Assembly: GCF_019649055.1 (NCBI RefSeq)
Contig: NW_026570356.1
Coordinates: forward strand, 186,001 to 250,000
Length of the DNA stretch: 64,000 bases
From: Paramacrobiotus metropolitanus
Taxonomy: Eukaryota; Tardigrada; Eutardigrada; Parachela; Macrobiotidae
Direction of reading: 5' to 3'
The notes below the pieces were generated by a model. That model was not told where the DNA came from. It was given only the letters and a program-made list of their open reading frames with translations, and did no database searches. Below, piece after piece: positions 1 through 12,070 of the stretch. The position numbers and the translations under genes were made by a program. The first letter of the stretch is position 1. Each line of letters starts with the position of its first letter.

Positions 1-1294
1 GATGCCGCTAGTATAAATCTGCAGTTATAAATTAATAATCACTTAACAAAACTCCGTGCGCGGCACGGTTTGACAACATCAGTACGCCAGATGTAATTAT
101 ACAGTGTCGTATTATTTGGGTTTGCTCCAACTATTATCTGTCTCTCTATCTACCAAGAATGCACCTGAACACGCGAAAAAATTGATCAAAGATGGAGGAA
201 TCGCTTAAATTTTGCCGTTGTGGTAGTTTACTCTAATTTCAAAATGATCGCTAGAAGCTACTTAGTCATATTCTGTGCATTTCAAGTAGGAATATTTTAA
301 GTGGGAGTACGGAACTTTCAAAACCGGCCCCGAAACTGGTGCTCATTCTGCGGGATTTTTTTAAAACGTGTTGACGTTCTGGGCAATTTATGCTTATGGT
401 TGGATGTTTGCCAAACCAATTTTCTGGAAAGTCAGGGGGATACTACGGATACAAGTGAAAAAATATTACAATCCAAAATTTGCCGCGTACGGAGTTGTCC
501 ATTTCTAAAATTGTTATGAATTTAACAGCTTTTGATACTGCAAATTGTGCATGTGTCCAAGTTTTGAAAGCAAGCCGATATTTGGAGATCCGGTATCAAT
601 CAAATCCAAATTGTGTTAACTTACTAACAACTAGGTGTTAATATTTGCATAATTTCCACTGCCTGCGAGCCGCATAGAGTCACTTTATCACGCGTATCTC
701 GAAATGCGTATGAGTTATTTTTTCAAATTGCCCTGTGTCCGAGCAAAAATCTTTTTCCGGCTTGTCTCACGAAGACCTCAAAGTTAAACGTTTTAGAAAA
801 ATAAACTTTAGAGGCTTCCGGTGCGTGACAGCCATGACGTGAAAATCTATACGAATGACTACAGCAGTACAAGTACAGGGAAGTGTAAAATATGACTGAT
901 TTCCCCCTATATACACGTATGGACAATCCCGTTTTAAATCTGCACGTACAGCCGGTACAATCAAAGTCGCCTAAAAAATTATCAAGTATCAGCAGCTATC
1001 GTGCCAAAAACAATGTATATAAAGTGTGCTGTACATTATACAAAATTTAATGTAGATGATGCGACTCATGCGAGTAATAATACTAACATCATTAGTTGCA
1101 ACTTTCAATAAACAACTGTGTTTGGTATTTGGCATAATATTCATTTGTCGCTGGCCGATAAAAGCAGACTAGCAGTGCCGTTGATTGTTATTGCAGTTCA
1201 CAGTCTCGGTTATTAGAATGCCTATTGAGCCAGAACCGTACTGACACAAAACCCAACAAAACAAGCGATACACAAACAGTGGCCACATTACGTA
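1..1294. other. Intergenic, no gene seen
   Basis: AT-rich sequence with many stops in all frames. The short open frames have no codon bias and match no family I know. I see no repeat shared with the rest of the window. Confidence 0.5.
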
Positions 1295-1576
1295 TACCGT
1301 AATTATCGAATTAGAAGCCCAGGGTTACAAATAAATCAAATGACCCACGGGGTGGGCTCCAATTACGGGCATGGGCTTGTATTTAGGTGGGGGCTTCAAT
1401 TTTTCAAACCAGCTTTTTGGCATTTTTTAATATGGGCTTTACGGTATTTATTAAGCCCATGGGCCTCTATTTCGGGGGGGGGGGGGCTTATAACTTTCAA
1501 ACGACCTTAGGGGTGGGCTCTAATTACGGGGGGGCTTGTATTTTGGGGGGGGGCTTCAAATTCGATAATTACGGTA
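1295..1576. mobile_element. 282-bp MITE with 26-bp terminal inverted repeats and G-run interior
   Basis: The left end (1295-1320) begins TACCGTAATTATCGAATT and its reverse complement lies at 1551-1576 with one mismatch in 26. The interior holds two degenerate copies of a G-rich segment (about 1340-1410 and 1508-1560), with G runs up to about eleven. No ORF spans it, so it is non-autonomous. A truncated relative in the opposite orientation lies at 38,941-39,020. The target duplication is not resolved. Confidence 0.7.
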
Positions 1577-2084
1577 ATTATATATTACAAGAAACAGCCT
1601 CGGCTTCGCCTCCGCATATCTTGTGGTCCATGGTAAGTTATTTTGATTTTCAATGAATATTTACGAGTTTAACATATTTTGTCGAAATATTAACGGTACA
1701 TCGCAATAGCGCAAAAAATCGGATTATTTGTAAAAACACGGATTTTATTTTTTAATATATAATACAGTATACGCAGTGACAGTAATGATCACTGTGTATT
1801 AAGTGCAAATTGTGCAATGATATTAAGTACTATTATTAAGACGCATGGATATGCCGTCTAAAAACCGCTGAATGAGCGCTGACATGAGAAATGATGCACT
1901 GCTAATGTCCCTCGATCGCGATACAGGCTCTTGATCTAGGAGATCCAGGATTTGAGGATCCCTAGAATAATATATACAATTTATGTTAACGGTTTTTATA
2001 CCACTGGGTATATGAGTAATCCGACCGCGTAAGACTATTACCGTATTACATACTCATATAATTATAGTGTTACAGAACGGTGAT
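1577..2084. other. Intergenic, no gene seen
   Basis: AT-rich, stop-dense sequence with no recognisable feature. Confidence 0.4.
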
Positions 2085-2157
2085 CACACATACCGACCTA
2101 CGTACACACATACCGACCTACGTACACACATACCGACCTACATACCGACCTACGTAC
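2085..2157. repeat. Minisatellite, 20-bp period, about 3.5 copies
   Basis: Direct tandem copies of CACACATACCGACCTACGTA; the last unit is shortened to CATACCGACCTACGTA. Copies are nearly identical, suggesting recent slippage or unequal exchange. Confidence 0.9.
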
Positions 2158-2519
2158 GGCAGTGGTTTATAAGGGACCATCCAGAAATTATATAATGGAG
2201 GTAAGTGAATGCACCGTAAATATGGTCTGCCGTTCCATGATAGGTGTACGTTGTACTTGTAGAGGGGTGAACGTTATAAAGAGAACTGCCCCTGTGTTAT
2301 AACATGCCGGATAGTCCGATTCCCAGCTGTACGCACCTAATAAAGTGGTGAACGTTATAAAAGGGTGTACGTTGCGAGGGGTTTCACTGTATAACTTAGT
2401 GCGTGAGCAGCGTGACCGACGGACAGATTAGTGCGTGACCGACATGACCGACAAAAATTCCTGTTATCTTGACCATAGAGGACTTTCACTTCGCTTCGGT
2501 CGATTGCGCATAATTATTA

Positions 2520-3420
2520 TGTAGTTTCTTGTTTTTTATGTAGTTAATTGCTGGTTCTCTGTAATAATCTGCCAAAGGTGGTAACTGAGAGGAGTGCGCG
2601 CTTCGCTACATTGTGGAGCCGATTGGTAACGGAATCAACCATTTCCCCTTTGTGCGTGATGCGCAAGGTTCATGGCCGTTTGCTTGTGTTTTCCTGCGCC
2701 TTTTTGTGTAGTATAAGATGGAAGCTATCGCCCTATCTTTACCTGTACTTAGGGTGGGTCACAAATTCGAAGCGAATCTATATAGCTAGTTACCAGGGGG
2801 AGAAGAGTATTCCAAACCGTGAATTTTGGCATTACGTAATTTATGGATGGCCCCTAATGAGCATCGCCCGGTGTTCGGCCGTACATTCTGTAAAGTAAAA
2901 TCATGACTGGTGCGTCGGTGTTTTACTGGCACCGTTAAATATTGGCCTTTATCGTCATTGTACATCTAAATTGTTCTTCTTATTAGTGCACGAACATCAA
3001 GTTTTTCCCACATACGTAGCTGGTTGGCCCACCCAGTATGCTACAAATACATTGTTAAGGCCAAGTCGTCATGCGTGGCATTTTTCCCGATCGGCTAAGT
3101 ATGCACATCATGGCGCCTTCTGTACAAACTGCGCCGGGCGAACGGCTGGTCTGGGATCCGGTTTTTGTATCAAACATGCCAACGGCCACCTTGCATGCAG
3201 AGTGCTTGAAGGCGTATCTGACATATCGGATCGCCGCACCGCCAACCACATTATTAACGAGGAGGCCTTAAGAATATGTGGACGCCACGCAGATCGTACG
3301 AACAGTCGTTGCCGGCGGCGTGAAAACCTGAGGCTGTCATTATCGAGTGCGAAGTGCAGCGGGTGTTCGCCACTGGCATTCGATCAAGTACTTATTGGTA
3401 TTAGTTTTGTACGGTTGGGT
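2520..3420 (+). repeat. Macro-repeat unit 1 (partial)
   Basis: It starts near the shared module 'taatctgccaa...gcgcgcttcg.tacattgt' (about 2,560-2,615). It runs through segments also found at 3,470-3,900, 13,380-13,760 and 45,480-45,720, including the 'catcatggcg.cttctgtac' stretch. The distal part of a complete unit is missing. The open frame at 2,971-3,468 lies in this repeat and is not conserved between copies, so I do not call it a gene. Confidence 0.65.
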
Positions 3421-3424
3421 GCTA

Positions 3425-5900
3425 CGCGCGATAGGTCTTTATTGAAACTTGCTGGTTTAATGTACTAATCTGCCAACGATGGCAGCTACGGAGCTGACAG
3501 GATTGCGCGCTTCGTTACACTGTAGCGCTGATGATCACAGAATCCGCCAGTAACGGTTTTGACCTCGATGCGCAGTTGCACATCAAAGTCAAAAATGTAA
3601 CTGGTTGGTGGCCGTGGTCCTGTTTTCCCGCATCACTTTGTGTAGTTTTAGTTGTAAGCAGGATGTCGCCGTCCGATGGTTAGCTGTAAGTATAGTCCGT
3701 TATTACCACTGTTTCTTTTGCAGTGGTAATGCTTGCAGTGGCGCCGTTAAATGCTAACCTTTATCGCCAGTAATTATCTACAATTTTCCTTGTAATCAGC
3801 GCATGAACATCGTGCTTTTCCAGTTTCAGTCATTGGTTGGTCAACCCGGTATGCAACATTTTTTCAAGCCGAGTCGCCACGTACACCGGCACTTTTCCTC
3901 AGTGTCAAACATGCGTTAACGTTGCGAACCACGTTCAAGTATTAGGAAGGCACTTGGGCGCGTTATATTCTTTCCGTTCTGCGCTCTTTATGCATCTTTT
4001 ATGCATAGCTCTACTATGGTATCTAGGAAATAATCGACCAGCTCGAGAAGCAGACGAACCATAAATAATATCGTTTGGCGCGGACTGAGCATCATGCTCG
4101 ATACACGCCAAAAGATACTATTTGGGTACCCATCGTGGGTAATGCATTATTGAGCCGCAATCGTTGTCGACTCGGTAATGCGTTCTCCGCGAGACACCAT
4201 TCTCCCGGAAGAAGAACAGATTGGATACCATTCGGCCCGACACGCGGTTGCGCCGAAAATCGCTCGGCCAGCAACGGCTTCAGCAAGGGCTAGTCTGCTC
4301 CCGGAGGTGGTCAGGCAAAGCCCACCACAACCGATAACGTTGTCGGAAACCAGAAATATTGATAAGAAACGGTATTTGCAACTCTGCGTGAATTTAGACG
4401 TTTGCTGTATAATCTTAATTTTCATTCGTTTTTTTAATTATCATATTATTGTTTTTGCTTAATTAGTCACTTCGGTTAAGCGCTAGGTATGTAGATTTCA
4501 TGTCCTCAAAAATGCATATTTACGAAAAATGTTACGTAATGGAATTTCCTGCCAATGACTAATCTAGTGAAACCCAACTGGACTTCGGCATTCTCTGCAC
4601 TTCCGCAAATTTCCTTCGATATTTATAATTCCTTTAGTTTGCTTGTTTTATTCCACTTCGCCATGATTGCTTGCCATTCTGTACTTTCCGGCTCTTCCTT
4701 TAATAATGGTCTTGGTATCAATACTTCGCCAAACCAAATAAACTAAGTTTAGTCGGCTTGGTCAGGTATTGATAACATGACCGCGGCTGATATCTGTGAT
4801 GATGTACAAGCTGGGTGATTAATTACTCGCGTAAAGGTACAGTACTCTGTACAGGTAGTACTGTAGCCGCTAGATGAAATGGCACCGCTCGCCCCCTGCC
4901 GGACAGCGCACACGTTACGTAGAACGTCGAGCAGCGCGTGCGCTGTTTTTCGTACACCAGACTCTGTGGTGCCATTTCATCTAGCGGCTACAGTACAAGT
5001 AGGCTGAAGTATAGCTATGATGGCGCGTGGAAAGCAACCACTGTTGTACGAATCTAGTACGAATAACGCAAATAAATTTTATTTCTGCAGTGAATTATTA
5101 TGATAAATACGAGTAGATTCGTTTGGTGAATTCTTTGATTCTATGATAAATACATATGTATACTCTGACGTCTGCGATATCAATATTTGACGAGCACCAG
5201 TCACGCTAAGTGCACATGTTGTGTAAAGAGCGTGTGGTGGAGTTTGGCGTAATCAGTAAATCATTTTTTCTCGGTGTACTTTAATTTCCGCAAGAAATAA
5301 ATCACAAGCTTGCTCACACGTTACACACTAAATTTATAAAAGTACATGTACTGATGTACTGTGCATGCACACCCGCTGGTATTACCACAGCGGAAAGAAC
5401 ATGACAAAATTTCGTTGTTTAATCAGCTCGAATGGGTGCATCGTCAGTTCAGAATCAGATTTAGCGGCGCCTTTACATTGAAATAAGCAGAGGCTCGTTG
5501 ATTAATTTACACCTGCCTATATACAGATATATAGATGTCTATATATAGATGTCTGCCAGCCTTCGTCTAAAAATTATCAGTTGCAGTTGCATCGCCAGCG
5601 AATTTGCTTTTCTTTTGGGAATAGACCGGCCGTTGCGAAAATTGAAAATGCCCCGTTAGGGCAATATTTCCGTATTTATACCGGCAACACGCTTAGAGTT
5701 CTGACCGAATATGAAGCATGTGTGTGGTTTCAATGGGTTTTAAATCCTCGGCGAGGACCGGAAGTCCATTGCTACCATGGACGGTTGTCGTGTATGAGCG
5801 ACTTCTGTTCGCTACCGACGGCCTACGGAAGGTATGGCCGACCATGTTCCCAGGCGGACTCGAACCCCGTGGCACGCCTTACGATTTCGACTCTGTGACT
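3425..5900 (+). repeat. Macro-repeat unit 2 (near-complete, about 2.45 kb)
   Basis: It aligns segment by segment with 13,370-15,800: the module near 3,500, the segment near 4,180-4,380, the 'ctgcacttccgcaaattcc' segment near 4,595, the 'tattgataacatg' segment near 4,765, and the end module 'tcctcggcgaggac' to 'gagcgacttc' at 5,740-5,830. No frame stays open across copies. A TA-flanked MITE at 4,861-4,993 interrupts it and is absent from unit 5. Confidence 0.75.
4861..4993. mobile_element. 133-bp TA-flanked MITE (Tc1/mariner-like ends)
   Basis: The ends are perfect inverted repeats starting CTGTAGCCGCTAGATGAAAT, continuing to 4,886 and mirrored at 4,968-4,993. TA flanks both sides (4,859-4,860 and 4,994-4,995), the target duplication of the Tc1/mariner superfamily. 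The interior is GC-rich and non-coding. A second element with the same first ten bases lies at 57,116-57,257. Superfamily assignment rests only on the TA flanks. Confidence 0.75.
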
Positions 5901-6850
5901 TAACTAACTATATCTTCATATTTCTAAATTTTGCTAATTCCAAATACTTCCTAAAACGTTTTGCGAAATTGGCATGTATGAATATGCTCTATTAGCAAGT
6001 TTTGATCTCAATGAATAATTGAAAATCGACCATGATGGCATGCGGTGGTGCGCCACCGCCCTCGTGTTTCGGTTACGTCAGTATTTACTATTTGATATTG
6101 GCTTTGCACAGCTCGTGTTGTGCCAGAAAATCAGAAACATATTGCGGATAAATAGGACCGTACTCAAGGTACCGTAAAGGAGTATGCACCAAGTATGTAA
6201 TAGGTACCTGGAGCATACTCATTCATTCATACTTAGACCACGTCCTGTTGATTTTGGCAGTTAAAGTATTTTTTTTGCTGCCCAGCTGTCTGCAAAAAAT
6301 AAAGTTTTTCTGAATTTGGACGCGGCGTATTCGCCCTGGTGAGATGCCGGGTGTGGCGCTGCTGGGGCGGTCTGCAGCAATAGTGCAGATATCGAGCAAT
6401 TAAATACATTTAATTACAGACAACAATTCAGTTTATGGCATTATTATTCGCTTAATTGCTAGTTTGATGCAATAAATAGCACCGGTGGCAGATCGGTAAT
6501 AACTTCGAGGATAACATTCATTACAATGTAGCGCCGATGGTCGCAGGATTCGCCAACCGCACTTTGGGTTCAACTGTTCAGTACGATGTGCAAGGTTTGT
6601 GGCCGTGAACTTGTTTTCCGGCATTTGCTTTATTTAGCAGGCATAATATAGAGGCTATTGCCCGGTGTTTAAAGCTGTACGGTCTGTTAGTGCAGCTGTA
6701 AACTCAAACAGCGTTAGGGTTTCCAGTGGCGCCGTTTATTTTAAAGTAACTTAACTTTTATCATCTTTAAACATCTTTAATCATCCTTCTAATCAGCGCA
6801 AGCACTTCGCGTCTTTCCAACTTGGGCAGTTGGGTTAAGCAAAAGTATAT
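5900..6850 (+). repeat. Macro-repeat unit 3 (5' modules, truncated)
   Basis: It begins directly after unit 2 with the leader module seen again near 11,500, 15,900 and 52,370 ('ttacgtcagtattt...'), followed by the 'attacaatgtagcgccgatggtc' module at about 6,521. The distal part is missing. The head-to-tail junction with unit 2 suggests tandem growth rather than independent insertion. Confidence 0.6.
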
Positions 6851-7430
6851 AGGGGGTATGCCTTATGAGCGGTACGAATGTGAGCAGAGTGAACAGTGAA
6901 CACAGTACAGTAATCAAGCGGAAATTGTAAGTCTGATTGTTCAGAACAAAAGGATCATCCATTGGTCTTCTTCATCGCCTCTGCGATTTTTAAAACAAGG
7001 TAGGACAAATTCAGTTTGCAGCTCTGCAATAACTACAGAGTACCCATTACTTAAATATGTTTCTACTAAACTGCTCAACTGCACAAGCGGTGTACAGATA
7101 GTTGCATTCACTTTAATATGCTCCTGTCGTAATTTTTCCTGGAGTAAAAACGTCTTGGCTATAAAATGGCACAGGATGATATCCTACAGTATCTCATTAT
7201 CTCAATGAATGCAAGTGGCTGGCGGTGAGATACCCTCATGCGGCTCATGGATAGAAGCTCTTCCTTGATTGTTTGTGCAGATACACCCACGAAATAGCTT
7301 AATTTGCGTGCACGCATTGAAGAAATCACTTATCTTCGTACACAGCTTCACTCTTGATTTCTTCAGCAATGGTTCTAAAATACGCATCGTGGGTGCACGG
7401 GAACGCTCTCAGGCAATCCTTTGAGAACAG
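6851..7430. other. Intergenic, no gene seen
   Basis: Mixed sequence without a convincing ORF. It could hold an intron or earlier exon of the possible coding segment that follows, but I find no clear splice signals. Confidence 0.3.
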
Positions 7431-7805
7431 TTGGTCCATAGAGTTTCGGGAAACGGGGCGGTGATACATCGGGGCCAAGGCAGTCGTACCGGTGCCGTCG
7501 AAATTCCGGTGCCGGCGCCCATCGTCATTGATGACCGACGGCTGCGCTACAAAGCCGTGATACTACGATATAAAACACGCATGGGAGCGAAAATCACCGG
7601 TTTCCTGGTCAGCGAATGCGGACGGTGTGTGGCCAACTCCAATCTCGACCGTCAAAGTCGCGATTATGACGACATCTGGGTGGTCATGGACGAGGGCAAC
7701 CAACCGGAAGTCCTGTGGGGTCCCAACCTGACGGTCTCCATTGATTTCGGAAGTCATCGTGAAGCTGCAGTGGAGATTGGAGGGGCTGGCATTGACTTTG
7801 TTTGA
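7431..7805 (+). CDS. Possible terminal coding exon of an unrecognised gene
   Basis: This 124-codon open segment ending in TGA stands out by composition: it is GC-richer than its surroundings and third positions are strongly G/C (runs such as GTC-GAA-ATT-CCG-GTG-CCG-GCG-CCC-ATC-GTC). The peptide is balanced and acidic, with beta-like stretches (AVEIPVPAPIVIDD, DDIWVVMD, NLTVSIDFGS) and two Cys (SECGRCVAN). No membrane segment, signal peptide or known family is visible. The left edge is uncertain: the first in-frame start is a TTG, so the segment may be spliced to an upstream exon. No canonical AATAAA follows closely. It could also be a chance GC-rich open frame or a transposon remnant. Confidence 0.4.
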   Translation: MVHRVSGNGAVIHRGQGSRTGAVEIPVPAPIVIDDRRLRYKAVILRYKTRMGAKITGFLVSECGRCVANSNLDRQSRDYDDIWVVMDEGNQPEVLWGPNLTVSIDFGSHREAAVEIGGAGIDFV

Positions 7806-8420
7806 ATATGAAGGTTTTATAATGCTAAAGGTGATTTCCGCCAAACGTTGTTTATCAACCTACCGCGCGCCTGGTGACTCACTGTGCTGGTGTACACAAT
7901 CTTATTGCGAAGTGTTCTAATGCAAAAACATCGAAACAGTGACAACATAAAGATGTACCTACTGCCAGCTTACGGGAAGTGGCCCGGTACATGGTAGCAA
8001 ATTCGTGTATCTGCGTGAAAACTGCGAACATTATAAATTTGCGCAACAATTTGCAGAATCTGTACATTAGTATTACAATAATACATCATGCAGCAAAACT
8101 AATAATATTTGTTTAGGAGGCATTCTACCGGTACAGAACTTATTCCATTGTAAGTTAGTTAGTTGGCTGGAATATGCCTTCTCGGGTTACAGTAGGATTA
8201 TGACGTAACAATTGTGATGGGTAAAGCAGAAATAAATTAACGGTTACCGTAAACACGGCGGAGTTACGGTACATCGCAGCGCTCTTGCGAACACCTTGCT
8301 TGTTAAAATACCTGGTCTCAGCAGTTAGCTGCACTGCTCAGAACAAAAGGCCATTTTGAAATATTTTGGCGTACGTTTTACGTTTTCTGCAGCCGCCGCA
8401 AACCATTTGCCGTCATATAC
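7806..8420. other. Intergenic, no gene seen
   Basis: AT-rich sequence with no ORF or repeat I can assign. Confidence 0.35.
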
Positions 8421-8421
8421 A

Positions 8422-8446
8422 ATATATATATATATATATATATATA
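8422..8446. repeat. (TA)n microsatellite
   Basis: About twelve uninterrupted TA dinucleotides. Confidence 0.95.
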
Positions 8447-8474
8447 ATACAACTAAACAGAAGAACGGTAAAGT

Positions 8475-8645
8475 GCCGACGGTAATTTGTTTTTAACGGT
8501 TAATTAACGGCAAAGGCTTTCTGAACGGCATTTTTTGACGGTAACTGAAACGGCAAAGGTTTTGACGGCGGCAAAGGCAAAGGTAAAGTTGTGAAAGGCA
8601 AAGTGAAACGGCAAAGGCAAAGGGGCGGCAAAGGTAAAGTAGGCC
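8475..8645. repeat. Irregular short-period repeat, GGCAAAGG core
   Basis: The word CGGCAAAGG or GGCAAAGG and near variants (GGTAAAG, GGCAAAG) recur more than ten times at uneven spacing. It resembles a cryptic satellite rather than a coding or regulatory array. Confidence 0.75.
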
Positions 8646-8649
8646 GACC

Positions 8650-9879
8650 CGTTATCCTTTCGCTGTTTACCTTTCATTTAAAACTTATATTTATAAGCGT
8701 TGAATGAACGGTAAATAGCGCAAATGCAAGCAGCTGAGTTAGGGTAACGCTTCGAAACAGGATACGCTTTGATCAGGTGGATTTCAAAAAATATTATACA
8801 GTAAAAGTCTAAAGACCTGCAGAAAACAAGCATCAGCCTGATTTTTCATTATTATTAGTGGCAAGTTGCAACAATCAGCGTCATTGGCGGGTATGTACAG
8901 ATACTCCTTCGGGAATCGTTATGCTGTGCACAAAAATCCATAAAAGCGTATCTGAACAAAAACAAAATTCCAGACCAACTTTCCTCCAGACGCAGTTCAT
9001 ATTGAAGCCCTCGCCATAATGTGTAAATTGTGCGCCGTTCGGAAGAAAATGATAGCCGTGGCTTACAGCTCGAAGCTTCGAAAATGTAGCATTGTGGGTT
9101 CGGCCAACCAGCCGCTAAAGGCGGAAGGACCCAATGCTTGCGCGCTGATTAGGAGGATATTTTAGATGTACAGTGATGATAAAGGTATAGTGCATTTAAC
9201 GGCGCCACTGCTGCTACCATTTTACAGCGTGTGCAGCAAAACATCGGGCGATGTTAATCATACTCGTAAAACCACTCTCACTTGTCAGTAGTAAGTAATA
9301 ATAAACTGCCGTAGGCCTGTAGTGAACTGCAAATGGCGATATTTATACTGCAGTTCTTATGTACTACTGCAGAATACGAGTACTGTACTGCCAATAATAA
9401 ACTGGTACGGTTCAGCAAATCAGCACATCTTGTGGTCTCCCGTAAAACAGCAGGTTTCGAAAGATGGTATCTGCATCAGTTTTTATTTACTATTCACTTC
9501 TGTACACAATGGTGCCGTTTATTGCGCGAAGCGGTAAGTAGATTCGTTCGGTTTCCATGTTTTACCGGTGCGATCATTACTTTCAAGGTGTGATACAATT
9601 TTTGAGCATTACAAAATATTTGCACCGATAAACTGTCAAATGTAGTCAAGATCGCCGAATTTGCCGATAGTCTCAATCCTCGTGTCCCCCCAATGCGCAG
9701 AGCATGGCACGGTGGTCCTCGACTTGCCGTCTCCGGAAGCGGACAAGCCACCCAGTTATACACCCGAATCCCTTCGATGTACGGAAAATCAAAAGGCTAA
9801 GCAGAACACAAACGTTGATTTGTTTTCTTTATATCGACGGGACTGACACCGTTACGCTGGCCGCTCTTTTTACCGCTGA
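8650..9879. other. Intergenic, no gene seen
   Basis: Diffuse sequence with short patches resembling the macro-repeat family, e.g. 'tttaacggcgccactg' near 9,197. The open frames are short and lack codon bias. Confidence 0.3.
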
Positions 9880-9990
9880 ACTGCGCTTGGGACCGATTGG
9901 TGTCCGATTTGTCCTTCTTGCGGGAGAAGGCGTTCCGTGGATAATGCAAGATAGATCGAAATCCATTTCGACTCCATCATGCATTATCTT
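9880..9990 (-). repeat. Inverted fragment of the macro-repeat family
   Basis: The segment containing 'tttgtccttcttgcgggaga' to 'ataatgca' is a diverged reverse complement of the unit segment at about 14,130-14,195. It is one of the few pieces on the minus strand. Confidence 0.55.
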
Positions 9991-10198
9991 TGGGACGCTG
10001 GGCACGCCCTACGATGTCCTCTGCACCCAAATTCACCCGCTTTTCGACCTTAGCAATTTTTTAGAGATTTTATTACTTCGACATCAGCATTATTTCGTAT
10101 ACTTCCGCTGTGTGAATCAATAAATCTATTACCCGGCCGAATTAGCTGCCAAAATAAGAAATACGCGATAATTCTAATCAGCAAAGTATATTTAAATT

Positions 10199-10300
10199 TG
10201 CCTAAAGGTCAAACAATGGACTTCACACCCTCACCCCGGGGGGAGGGAGATCATCCCCCCTCCAGGGGTGTCCATCATTGACTTTTGACTATTTTAGGCC
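10199..10300. mobile_element. About 100-bp fold-back element
   Basis: The outer arms GCCTAAAG.TCAAA.AATGGAC and their complement near 10,275-10,300 are imperfect inverted repeats. Inside them a C-rich/G-rich inner stem (about 10,225-10,268) forms a second hairpin. No coding capacity. Assigned on structure alone. Confidence 0.55.
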
Positions 10301-10800
10301 CTGCCACGAAACCGTCGCGGTCGCTTCCTTGGCTTGAGCTTGCATGAAGCATTGTCGCCGTATACTCGTTTAGTCATGTTTACAAGCCATTACCCATTGG
10401 AGTAGGGAGTAAGTGTAATGGAGGCCAAAGTCCGGACGGTATCCCAGCTGAAACGCAAGATAGGCACGATGCATGATGCTGTTCATTCTGCCATGTCATG
10501 GGTGTCTACCGGCAGAGGATCCGTAGAACAGGCCGTGGTGTCCGTATTTTCCACTTCCGCGCACTCGCAAACACATTTTGTTTTTTGTATGACATTCGTA
10601 ACCTGATAATTTGTATATATTGGCGTGAAAACCGTTTGTGCGCGCAACATCTGGTTCGGTAGTTATGGCAATAAAAAAATTCTAAGAATTTGTAGTGCAT
10701 CCTGGTGTACCAAGAGTCTCATTATTGACCGTTCTTCTTTAAATTTTGTACATAAATGCATTTAAGTACGAAGTTCTTGTTTACACCAAACCAGCTAAAT
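10301..10800. other. Intergenic, no gene seen
   Basis: No supported feature. Confidence 0.3.
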
Positions 10801-11160
10801 GTTATACACACCCTGGCGGCTTCAGTACGAATTGCGGCTGGCCAAAAATAGCGTGGTATAAGTTTTTGTTTCAAACATGCTTTTGTTCATTTTATATGCA
10901 CACCATACGAAGCGTCTGAAAGTGCAGCTGAGCATGACAGTCAATAACGGCATTTCACAAAACCCAATAAACTTTGGCGAAGTGTTGATAGCAAGTCCAT
11001 TATAGGAGAAGCCAGGAATAGCAGAATGGCAAGTAACGATGCCCAAGTAATATAAAGCATGCAAAATCGGATACATAATTATGAACAATTCAGGAAAATA
11101 GCGGAAGTGCAGGGATAGGGGATGACAAAGTCCATGTGATTAATCAAATTAGTCATGTAA
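10800..11160 (-). repeat. Macro-repeat fragment, inverted
   Basis: The reverse complement aligns with 14,580-14,770 and 4,555-4,745: shared 'ctgcacttccgc' segment, 'ttcctctagttttgctt'-like stretch and 'cttcgccaaa..ttattgggtt' segment. This places the family on both strands at least once. Confidence 0.65.
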
Positions 11161-11391
11161 AGGAAAATCCGTTGAACATGCATTTTCGAAGAGAATGAAA
11201 TGTACATATTTTAGCGCGTAGGCGAAGTGACGAATTGTGCGGTGCGTCAAAACAGAGTTTTTGTAGTGCTTAAATTTGTCTACTATAATATGTAATATCA
11301 ATTCTCCCTGCATTGTCTTCCTTGTCCGTTCTTTCAGAAGCTGTGACATGAGCAATGGAAGCAACTCGTTTTTGTTAAGTGCGTTAGTTAA

Positions 11392-11445
11392 GTGTGCGTT
11401 CATCAACATTTTGTAGAACTCTACAAAATGTTGATGAACGCACAC
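11392..11445. repeat. Perfect 54-nt palindrome
   Basis: The arms 11,392-11,416 and 11,421-11,445 are exact reverse complements over 25 bp, starting GTGTGCGTTCATCAAC, with loop AACT. It lies at the start of the next macro-repeat unit, whose single-copy equivalents near 15,835 carry only one arm, so the second arm looks like a local inverted duplication. Confidence 0.9.
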
Positions 11446-12070
11446 CCTTACGTATTAATTAAAGCCGATAACAAATTTTTGAAAATTTTAAAACTGTCAG
11501 CCGTGGTATGTGCCCCGGCCTAGCTGCGTGCCTCTCAGTTACGTCGGTACTTGGCATCTTGGAGGTGCACAATGCACATCATTCGTGCACATCATTCGTG
11601 CACCTCCAGTAAAATCAAAAGATTAATGCGGAAAATGACAGTACTGTACAAATTAGTAAGTATATTCATGTAATTATGGTTTCACCCAGCCCTGTTGACC
11701 TTTGCAGATAAAATTATTTTTCAAATACTTTTCCTTTCTCCAAGAAATTGAGGTTTTTCTTAATGTAAACATGCGCGCGTTTTACACCTGGTTAGGACGC
11801 CGGGTGTGGCGACAATGGGGCAGCTCTGTAATATAGATATCGAGCAATTAAAGGCAACTAATTATTATAAAAATATTTTGCGCCGAGCGCAGCGAGTTGC
11901 TACAATAAGCCTTCGTCAAGAGATGAAATTTTATTTAATTTATGACATATCAGGCGGTTAACTGCTGGTTTAACGTCATAATTACAAAACGGTAGCAGTT
12001 AGGCAGCGGAGAGGAATACGTTCGTTACATTCATGTGAACTGCATTAAAAATGTTTAATGTTTATTTCCT
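11446..12070 (+). repeat. Macro-repeat unit 4 (5' modules)
   Basis: Same leader module as 15,840-16,200 and 52,310-52,450: 'gataacaaatttttgaaaat', 'acgtcggtacttggcatct', 'tgttgacctttgcaga'. It is followed by a diverged core near 11,950-12,040. A small inverted duplication (GGAGGTGCAC ... GTGCACCTCC, 11,564-11,607) is embedded. Confidence 0.6.

Noticed and set aside
2085-2157. CRISPR-like array
   Set aside because: The 20-bp units are contiguous with no unique spacers; it is a minisatellite in a eukaryotic context.
2971-3468. 165-codon open frame on the + strand
   Set aside because: It lies in a macro-repeat unit; the homologous segments of other units do not keep the frame, and codon use is not gene-like.
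9704-10123. 139-codon open frame
   Set aside because: It overlaps an inverted macro-repeat fragment, is open on the other strand as well, and matches no family.
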